Source of the DNA: CAVTSA01 sp963790575
GTDB lineage: Bacteria > Chloroflexota > Dormibacteria > Dormibacterales > Dormibacteraceae
Length of the DNA: 64,000 bases
Assembly: GCA_963790575.1 (NCBI GenBank)
Contig: CAWBPD010000032.1
Location: 124,001 to 188,000 of the forward strand
Direction: 5' to 3'
Part shown: positions 58,142 to 64,000 of the stretch, in pieces
How positions within the stretch are numbered: position 1 is the first letter of the stretch
Layout of the letters: each line of letters opens with the position of its first letter
Translations under genes and position numbers: made by a program
The notes under the pieces: model-generated
What the model saw: the letters and a program-made list of their open reading frames with translations, nothing else
Told to the model about the DNA's origin: nothing
Database searches by the model: none

Positions 58142-59317
58142 ATGTCCGAGCTTCTCGATGCCGCGCAGCAGATCGCCCCTGGTGTCGTCGCCGACCGGCG
58201 AGCCATCCACCGCAATCCCGAGCTCGCCTACCAGGAGCACAAGACGGCGGCGCTGGTGGCCTCGCGATTGACCGAGCTCGGGATCCCGTACCGCGAGGGC
58301 GTCGGCGGAACCGGGGTGGTCGGCCTGATCGAGGGCGGCCACTCGGGGCGCACGGTGCTGCTGCGCGCCGACATGGACTGCCTCCCCATTCAGGAGGAGA
58401 ACGACCTCGAGTTCAAGTCCCAGAACACGGGCCGGATGCACGCGTGCGGGCACGACTCGCACACCGCGATCCTGCTCGGGACGGCGCGGCTCTTGCACCA
58501 GCGGCGCCAGGAGCTGAGCGGCAACGTGAAGCTGATGTTCCAGCCCGCCGAGGAGGGCGGCGCGGGAGCGGTGCGCATGATCGAAGACGGCGTCCTCGAG
58601 AACCCATCGGTGGACGGCGCCTTCATGCTCCACGTCGCCCACCTGACCTACACCGGCAACGTGGGCACCGCCCCAGGCCCGGTGCTGGCGGGAGCCGACG
58701 CCTGGCGGATCACGGTGGAGGGACAGGGTGGACACGCCTCGCGGCCCCAGTTCTCAGTCGACCCGATCGTGGTGGCGGCGCAGATCGTGACCGCCCTGCA
58801 GACGCTGGTCAGTCGGGAGGTGGCGCCCTACGAGACGGCGGTGCTCACGATCGGGACGCTGCACGCGGGGACCGCGCACAACATCATCCCCGATCGGGCG
58901 GTCCTGGAAGGCACCATCCGCGCCTACGACGACCGGCTGATGGAGCGACTGGAGCGGCGTCTGCGAGAGACCGCCCAGGGCGTCGCGCAGGCGATGCGGG
59001 CGACGGCTCAGGTGGACTTCGAGATGCGCTACCCCCCGACCGTCAACGACGCTGCCATGGCGGAGCTGGCGGCGGGCGCCCTGCGCCGGGTGGTCGGGGC
59101 CGAGCACGTGCTCGAATCGGATCCCAACTTCGCGGCCGAGGACTTCTCGTTCGTGCTCCAGCGGGTGCCGGGCGCCGCTCTCAATCTGGGGGTGCGCCAT
59201 CCTTCCTGGACGGAGCCGAAGCCGGTGCACACGCCACGCTTTCAGCTCGACGAGGACGCGATCCCGGTCGGCGTCGCCTCCATGACCGCCGTGGCGCTGG
59301 AGTTCCTCGGTTCGTAG
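58142..59317 (+). CDS. M20 family amidohydrolase
   Basis: 391 residues of the aminoacylase/carboxypeptidase (AmhX/HipO-type) group. Metal motifs: LLRADMDCLPIQEEN, GRMHACGHDSHTAILLG, LMFQPAEEGGAGAVRM (catalytic Glu) and ANFAAEDFSF (final ligand region). The inserted dimerisation domain holds GQGGHASRPQFSVDP. Hydrolyses N-acyl amino acids or similar amides; substrate unknown. Converges with the sugar importer genes. Confidence 0.93.
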   Translation: MSELLDAAQQIAPGVVADRRAIHRNPELAYQEHKTAALVASRLTELGIPYREGVGGTGVVGLIEGGHSGRTVLLRADMDCLPIQEENDLEFKSQNTGRMHACGHDSHTAILLGTARLLHQRRQELSGNVKLMFQPAEEGGAGAVRMIEDGVLENPSVDGAFMLHVAHLTYTGNVGTAPGPVLAGADAWRITVEGQGGHASRPQFSVDPIVVAAQIVTALQTLVSREVAPYETAVLTIGTLHAGTAHNIIPDRAVLEGTIRAYDDRLMERLERRLRETAQGVAQAMRATAQVDFEMRYPPTVNDAAMAELAAGALRRVVGAEHVLESDPNFAAEDFSFVLQRVPGAALNLGVRHPSWTEPKPVHTPRFQLDEDAIPVGVASMTAVALEFLGS

Positions 59318-59324
59318 GGCGGGT

Positions 59325-60674
59325 TCAAGACGTCGACTGCAGGTCGTGATTGGCCGTCGCGGACGCCTTCTGCACCGCGGCCGGCACCGATGACGAGCCC
59401 AGGAAGGCCGGCCCCAGGGAGAGCCCCAGGTCGGTGATGGCGCCACCGACGTTGGGGCTGACCGGGAAGTTGACCACCTGTCCCTGCGCCTCGTCCAGGA
59501 ACGGACTCAGATCGAGGCCCTTGGATGCCCAGTAGTGCAGGAACAGCGGGTCGAGGCTCCGGATCCCGGGCCAGACATAGCCACCCTGGCCCAGGATTCG
59601 CTCCGACGCGGCGCTGCCCAGCCACTGCTCCAGCTCCCACGCCGCCTGCATGTGCGGGGTCTGACTGTTGAGGCCGTCGATGAGACCGTTGAAGACGCTG
59701 ACCCGCCCCTTCGGCCCCGAGGGGAGCGGGAGGACGCCGACTTTGAAGTTCACCGACTGCAGGATCGTCGTCGTCTGCCAGTCGCCGGTCTCGAACATCG
59801 CGATCCGGCCCTCCGAGAACAGGGTGAGCCCGAGGGAACCGTCCCCGTTGGGCCCAGTCTCGGCGGCCGGGACCGCCAGGTGCTGCTTCTGGATCAGGTT
59901 CGTCATATAGGAGAGGGCCTGCATCGCGGCGGTCTGCTGGAGGGAAACCTCGGTCGCGTACGGCCGGGGCAGGATCGAGCCCCCGTTCATCGCGATGTAG
60001 TTGCCATATCCCGACTGGGGGTCGTTTGGCATGTCGACGCCGTAGGTGACGGTCTGGGCGGGGTTGAACCCGGCTTGCGCCGCGGAGTGTCCGCTCTTGT
60101 CGATAGTGAGCTGCTGCAAGAGCTGCGTGAACGTCCCTCCCCCGTCCGGCGTCCACGTCAAGTGCGACGGAATCTGGATGTGGTGGGCGGCGAAGTAGTT
60201 GCGGTTGTAGTAGAGCGCGATCGTGTCCCAGTCTTTGGGGAGCCCGTAGATCTTGCCATCGTGCTCGTGGAGCTTCACCAGCGAGGGGTAGTACTGCCCG
60301 AGATCGATGTGGGCGGCCCGGATCCGGGACGAGAGGTCGGTGAGCAAGCCGTCCTGCACCCAGGCCGCCAGGAACGGCGTGTTGACCCAGAACACGTCTG
60401 GCGCCTCGTGAGCGATGAATTCCGCGGTGACCTTCTGCTCATAGTTCGCGTACGGGATGAGCTGGAAGGTGACGTGGATGTTCGGATGTTGACGCTCGAA
60501 CTCCGCGATCGACTGCTGGTAGCCGATCTCTTCATGCGGGTCCCAGAGCGCGTAGGTGAGCTGGATGCCGGGGCCCGAGGCCGATCCCGCCGGCAGCCAC
60601 CCCTGGCAGGCGCTGAGCAAGAGGGCGGAGAGGCACGCGATCACCACGGGGAGGAGGCGTCTGCAACTCCTCAT
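59325..60674 (-). CDS. ABC sugar transporter substrate-binding lipoprotein
   Basis: 449 residues; family 1 extracellular solute-binding protein. Lipobox LSALLLSACQGW marks lipid attachment. Family segments: YALWDPHEEIGYQQSIAEFE, VTAEFIAHEAPDVFWVNTPF, YGLPKDWDTIALYYNRNYF, GRIAMFETGDWQTTTI and the maltose-binding-like C-terminus. Encoded last of three genes in the importer unit; start overlaps the permease stop. No ATPase gene accompanies it, so a shared MsmK/MalK-type ATPase elsewhere is presumed. Confidence 0.93.
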   Translation of the reverse strand: MRSCRRLLPVVIACLSALLLSACQGWLPAGSASGPGIQLTYALWDPHEEIGYQQSIAEFERQHPNIHVTFQLIPYANYEQKVTAEFIAHEAPDVFWVNTPFLAAWVQDGLLTDLSSRIRAAHIDLGQYYPSLVKLHEHDGKIYGLPKDWDTIALYYNRNYFAAHHIQIPSHLTWTPDGGGTFTQLLQQLTIDKSGHSAAQAGFNPAQTVTYGVDMPNDPQSGYGNYIAMNGGSILPRPYATEVSLQQTAAMQALSYMTNLIQKQHLAVPAAETGPNGDGSLGLTLFSEGRIAMFETGDWQTTTILQSVNFKVGVLPLPSGPKGRVSVFNGLIDGLNSQTPHMQAAWELEQWLGSAASERILGQGGYVWPGIRSLDPLFLHYWASKGLDLSPFLDEAQGQVVNFPVSPNVGGAITDLGLSLGPAFLGSSSVPAAVQKASATANHDLQSTS

Positions 60675-61561
60675 TTGTTCACTCCCTGCAGGGAGATGGC
60701 CCGCACGATGTAGCGCTGGAAGAGAAGGAAGAGGATGACCATCGGAAGCAGCGCCAGCAACGAGGCGGCGATCACGAGATTCCAGTAGGTCGCGAAGTTG
60801 GAGTTCAAGTTCGAGATCGCCACTGTGTTCACCTCAAGTCCGTTCGAGTTGGTGGCGATCAGTGGCCAGAGGAAGTTGTTCCAGCCGAAGACGAAGGCGA
60901 TCAGCGCGGCCGTGATCAGGACCGGACGGGCGGTGGGGAGGACGATCTCCCACAGCATGCGGACCTCACCGGCACCGTCGAGGCGCGCCGCCTCGAAGAG
61001 TGCCCCGGGAATCGTCATCAGGTACTGGCGGATCAGAAAGATGCTGTACGGAGTGCCCAGCACGTAGGGCAGAAACAGTGCCCAGTAGGTGTCGAGCAGG
61101 CGAAGCTTGTCCATGATCACGTACAGCGGGATCATGGTCACCGCCCCCGGCACCATCAGCGTGGCCAGGTAGACCCAGAAGAGCGCCTCCCGGCCCGGGA
61201 ACGGGATGCGGGCGAAGGCATACGCGCTGAGGAGGGAGAACAGCACCTGGCCCACGGTCAGGATGACCGTCACCATCAGCGTGTTCCCCAGGTAGGTGAG
61301 GAAGTTTTGTTCGAAGAGGACCTGCCTGAAGTTGGAGAAGTCCAGGCGCGAGGGCGGGACCCACGGGTGCTGTCCGAGGATCTCCGAGAGGGGCTTGAAG
61401 GACGCGAAGAGCGCGAACAGGTAGGGGCAGATGAAGATCGCCACCAGCACCAGGCACACCGCGTAGAAGAGCGCCAGCTTCAATGCCCCCCAGAGCGGTC
61501 CCAGGCCGCCGGTGCGCGCCGCCGGCCTCGTCGTGGTGAGAGTGCCTACTGATTGAGCCAT
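60671..61561 (-). CDS. ABC sugar transporter permease (MalG-type)
   Basis: 296 residues from ATG 61561, overlapping the previous stop as ATGA. Six hydrophobic helices; the cytoplasmic EAA loop is EAARLDGAGEVRMLWEIVLP, the coupling site for the ATPase. C-terminus typical of MalG-like subunits (YIVRAISLQGVNK). Forms the channel with the neighbouring permease; substrate sugar not predictable. Confidence 0.94.
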   Translation of the reverse strand: MAQSVGTLTTTRPAARTGGLGPLWGALKLALFYAVCLVLVAIFICPYLFALFASFKPLSEILGQHPWVPPSRLDFSNFRQVLFEQNFLTYLGNTLMVTVILTVGQVLFSLLSAYAFARIPFPGREALFWVYLATLMVPGAVTMIPLYVIMDKLRLLDTYWALFLPYVLGTPYSIFLIRQYLMTIPGALFEAARLDGAGEVRMLWEIVLPTARPVLITAALIAFVFGWNNFLWPLIATNSNGLEVNTVAISNLNSNFATYWNLVIAASLLALLPMVILFLLFQRYIVRAISLQGVNK

Positions 61562-62490
61562 CACGTCATCTCGTAGACAGCCCGCCGCTGGAAGTAGGCG
61601 AACTGGACCACCGTGACCACCAGGATGACGAGAAAGAGCACCACCGACATCGCCGAAGCCTCCCCGATCCTGAACTGGGTGAACGCGGTCTGATAGATGA
61701 GCACGTTCGCGACCTGCGTGCTGTTGCCGGGGCCACCCTGGGTCAGGACATACACCGTGTCGAACACCTGGAAGGAGCCGATGGCTCCGGTGACGAGCAC
61801 GAACAGCAGCGTCGGTCCCAGCAGCGGCAGCGTGACCGTGAAGAACTGCCGGATCTTGCCCGCGCCGTCGACCGAGGCCGCTTCGTACAGGTACTCCGGG
61901 ATGGCCTGAAGCCCGGCCAGGAAGAACAGCATGTTGTAGCCGGTGTACTGCCAGATGTTGATGAACGCGATCACCGGCATCGCCCAGGCGGTCGACCCCA
62001 GCCACGCGGGACCGGTGACTCCAACCAGGGCCAGGAGCGTGTTGACCGCCCCGGTGTGGGGGTCGAAGAACCAGTTCCAGATCACCGCCATCGCGACCGG
62101 GGTGGCGAGGTAGGGAAGTACGCAGATGAGACGGACGACGCCCACCGCGGGCAGTCGCCGGCGGAGCAGCATGGCCATCAGCAGCGCCGCCACCGTCTGG
62201 GCGGGGATGTTGAGGACGAAGTAGTAACAGGTCACGAGCAGGGCGTGGCCCATCCCGTCGTACTGGAAGATGGTGCCGTAGTTCTGAAGCCCGACGAACT
62301 GTGGCGGGTTGAGCAGATTCCACTTGGTGAAACTGAGGACGACCACCATCACGACCGGGATCAACAAAAACCCGATCACCCCGATCAGGCTGGGGAACAG
62401 AAACGAGCCCGCGAGCCCGAGTTGACGCCACGGGACGCCCCGTCGAGGCCGGGTTCCCTCCATGGTGAGGCCGGTTGCGACACTACCCAC
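61561..62490 (-). CDS. ABC sugar transporter permease (MalF-type)
   Basis: 309 residues with six membrane helices and the EAA loop EAASVDGAGKIRQFFTVTLP. The N-terminal helix reads FLFPSLIGVIGFLLIPVVMVV. First gene of the importer unit (minus strand). Its start could be the later Met in GLTMEGTRPRR. A palindrome lies 130 bases upstream. Partner of the MalG-type subunit. Confidence 0.93.
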   Translation of the reverse strand: MGSVATGLTMEGTRPRRGVPWRQLGLAGSFLFPSLIGVIGFLLIPVVMVVVLSFTKWNLLNPPQFVGLQNYGTIFQYDGMGHALLVTCYYFVLNIPAQTVAALLMAMLLRRRLPAVGVVRLICVLPYLATPVAMAVIWNWFFDPHTGAVNTLLALVGVTGPAWLGSTAWAMPVIAFINIWQYTGYNMLFFLAGLQAIPEYLYEAASVDGAGKIRQFFTVTLPLLGPTLLFVLVTGAIGSFQVFDTVYVLTQGGPGNSTQVANVLIYQTAFTQFRIGEASAMSVVLFLVILVVTVVQFAYFQRRAVYEMT

Positions 62491-62618
62491 GCCAGTGCTG
62501 CCTCCTGCTAGCCACTCCCGCTGCCCGAGGGGAGTCCGCCCGACATCCCCTTGCGAGCGAGACTATCACGAAAAACAGGCGTCGCGCACACAAGTTTCTT
62601 CGCCGGCATCACCCGCCG

Positions 62619-62669
62619 TTTCTGCACCCCCGTCCCTACCCGACGCTTGGTAGTCCCGGGGCTGCAGAA
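62619..62669. repeat. Palindrome, TTTCTGCACC type
   Basis: TTTCTGCACCCCCGTCCCTACC type left arm and a right arm with GGTAGTCCCGGGGCTGCAGAA, mismatched in places. It lies in the divergent gap between the importer and the DUF4037 gene; outer ends match 21404 and 30973. Confidence 0.7.
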
Positions 62670-62702
62670 GCGCGGTCTTCGGATTCACCGCGTGAGAGGC
62701 TG

Positions 62703-63809
62703 GTGAGCGTGACGGATTCGGCACCCGCGTTCATTCCCGGGCTCGAGCTCTCGCGGCTCTTCTACGAGGAGGCGGTGCGCCCGATCCTGGAGGAGGCGTA
62801 TCCGGGGCTGCGTTACGCCGCCGCGCGCGTGGGGGGCGGTTCGGAGGCGCTGGGCTTCGACACCCCTCGCTCCGTTGACCACGAGTGGGGACCGCGCCTC
62901 AACCTATTCCTGCCGCCCGACCTGGTTGCCCGGACCGCCGGCGGCCTGCGCGAGGTGCTGGCGGAGCGACTCCCCAAGCAGGTGCGTGGGTGGCCGACGC
63001 ATTTCCAGCAGTCAGATGACCCGCGGGACCCGGTCGGTCGCATGCGGCTCACCGACGGCCCGGTGAACCACCGCGTGATGGTGGGCGGCGTCGGCGCCTG
63101 GCTGCACGAACACCTGGGGTTAGACCCCGAGCGTCCGGAGCCAGGGCTGCGCGACTGGCTGGCGATGCCGCAGCAGAAGCTCGCCGAGGTGACCGGGGGA
63201 GCCGTCTTCCACGACAGCCTCGGGACGCTCACCGAAGTGCGGAACCGGCTGGCCTGGTACCCGGATCAGGTCTGGCGGTATTTGCTCGCCTGCCAGTGGC
63301 AGCGGATCTCCCAGGAAGAGGCGTTCGTGGGACGCTGCGCGGAGGTCGGGGATGACCTCGGATCAGCGGTGGTCGCGGCGCGCTTGGTGCGCGACCTGTT
63401 GCGCCTCTGCCTCCTGCTGGCGCGACGCTATGCGCCCTACTCGAAGTGGCTCGGCAGCGCGTTCGGCCGCCTCGAGGTAGCACCCGACCTCGGGCCTCTG
63501 CTCCGCGGCGTGCTGGGAGCCGCCGACCACCCCACGCGCGAGCGCTTGCTGGGGGATGCGTATGAGGTGGTCGCCGGGCTCCAGAACCGGACCCGGCTGG
63601 CCGATTGGGTGGAACCCAGCCGCAGGCTTTACTACGGCCGGCCCTTTCAAGTGCTGCGAGCGGAACGGTTCGCGGATGCGCTCTCGCGGACGCTCGATCC
63701 CGTCCTGGGGGCGCTGCCGCCGGTCGGGAGCGTCGACCAGTGGGCGGACAGCACCGACTTCATAGGCTCCCAACCACTGGTCCGTGGCGCGGTCGACGCC
63801 CTGCTCTGA
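62703..63809 (+). CDS. DUF4037 family protein, nucleotidyltransferase-like
   Basis: 368 residues from GTG 62703 (GAGAGG upstream; GTG 62709 possible). The N-terminal portion has the pattern GGGSEALGFDTPRSVDHEWG, the G-S...D-x-x-x-S-x-D-H-x-W-G signature seen in DUF4037 proteins, with a nucleotidyltransferase-like look. The C-terminal half is helical (LLRLCLLLARRYAPYSKWLG). Cytoplasmic; substrate unknown. An open frame upstream to 62475 covers the palindrome and is not conserved. Confidence 0.8.
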   Translation: MSVTDSAPAFIPGLELSRLFYEEAVRPILEEAYPGLRYAAARVGGGSEALGFDTPRSVDHEWGPRLNLFLPPDLVARTAGGLREVLAERLPKQVRGWPTHFQQSDDPRDPVGRMRLTDGPVNHRVMVGGVGAWLHEHLGLDPERPEPGLRDWLAMPQQKLAEVTGGAVFHDSLGTLTEVRNRLAWYPDQVWRYLLACQWQRISQEEAFVGRCAEVGDDLGSAVVAARLVRDLLRLCLLLARRYAPYSKWLGSAFGRLEVAPDLGPLLRGVLGAADHPTRERLLGDAYEVVAGLQNRTRLADWVEPSRRLYYGRPFQVLRAERFADALSRTLDPVLGALPPVGSVDQWADSTDFIGSQPLVRGAVDALL

Positions 63810-63844
63810 CGACCCGAGCCGCGCGCCGTTGGAAGGAGGCCGAC

Positions 63845-63937
63845 ATGTCGTGGCTACGGGCTCAGATGACCGCCACATCTGGAGTCCTGCGAGGTACGAT
63901 GCGAGGACGGCCCCGAATCCCTGCTGGGGCCAGGTAG
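63845..63937 (+). CDS. Possible 30-residue leader peptide before dnaE
   Basis: ATG 63845 follows a strong GGAAGGAGG site with 7-base spacing and encodes 30 basic residues (MSWLRAQMTATSGVLRGTMR, then GRPRIPAGAR). It ends 15 bases before dnaE. It may be translated as a leader; no homology is recognised. Low certainty. Confidence 0.3.
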   Translation: MSWLRAQMTATSGVLRGTMRGRPRIPAGAR

Positions 63938-63952
63938 CTTCTGCGGAGAGCC

Positions 63953-64000
63953 ATGTCGAGCGCGCCTGACACCTTTGTCCATCTCCATAACCACACCGAG
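63953..64000 (+). CDS. dnaE: DNA polymerase III alpha subunit, start only
   Basis: Sixteen codons from ATG 63953 to the window edge read MSSAPDTFVHLHNHTE, matching the PHP-domain start of bacterial replicative DnaE (FVHLHxHTEYS). GGAGAG lies 7 bases upstream. The gene continues past the window, so this is partial. Confidence 0.8.
   Translation, partial: MSSAPDTFVHLHNHTE

Noticed and set aside
1..64000. tRNA or rRNA genes
   Set aside because: Gaps between genes were read for cloverleaf ends and conserved TTCRANYC sequences; nothing convincing was found.

Overview
The window is very GC-rich bacterial chromosome, about 60 protein genes, densely packed with many ATGA/GTGA overlaps and frequent GTG starts. 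No rRNA, tRNA, CRISPR array, insertion sequence or prophage was found. Gene content (type-3 ProS, short EF-Ts, MEP isoprenoid genes, GatCAB, SLT/Rpf-like secreted enzymes with low-complexity linkers, DUF2252, sugar ABC importer) suggests a soil-type Terrabacteria lineage. My best guess is Candidatus Dormibacterota or another Chloroflexota/Actinobacteria-adjacent group. This is inference from content and composition, not phylogeny.

Layout. 74-2803: three secreted or lipid-anchored proteins of unknown role. 2896-5308: comM and dprA (DNA uptake/transformation), overlapping. 5315-9236: a tandemly duplicated two-gene module, an HExxH metallopeptidase-like protein plus a small charged partner, with a scar of dprA between the copies and palindromes at the edges. 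9519-12351: topA and a membrane protein. 12485-20541: the translation/isoprenoid/envelope run rpsB-tsf-pyrH-frr-uppS-cdsA-dxr-rseP-ispG. 20556-22346: a PhzF-like enzyme and a small EndoU-like/immunity-like pair. 22603-30075: proS, relA/spoT, a membrane MutS-like ATPase and SppA. 30117-34385: methyltransferase, ArsR/AHSA1 pair, metallo-hydrolase, YjbR-like protein, DUF2252. 34491-37392: sucCD and fdhD. 37556-40331: three paralogous secreted lysozyme-fold proteins, two with a covarying leader hairpin. 40400-46940: PcrA/UvrD helicase interrupted by a mini-intein, ligA, a GGR-type flavoprotein and a zinc-ribbon membrane protein. 47049-49755: divergent HTH-citrate synthase and canonical citrate synthase. 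49865-51363: two acidic unknowns. 51440-57557: gatCAB, a PHP phosphoesterase, an RNA uracil methyltransferase and a frameshifted MOSC protein. 57596-62490: MarR, M20 amidohydrolase and a sugar ABC importer. 62703-64000: DUF4037 protein and the first 16 codons of dnaE.

The least expected content is: (1) the duplicated metallopeptidase/partner module beside the competence genes; (2) the intein in helicase motif III; (3) several families of short palindromic elements spread between genes, two of which have become coding sequence at protein ends; (4) the shared hairpin leader of the lysozyme-like genes.
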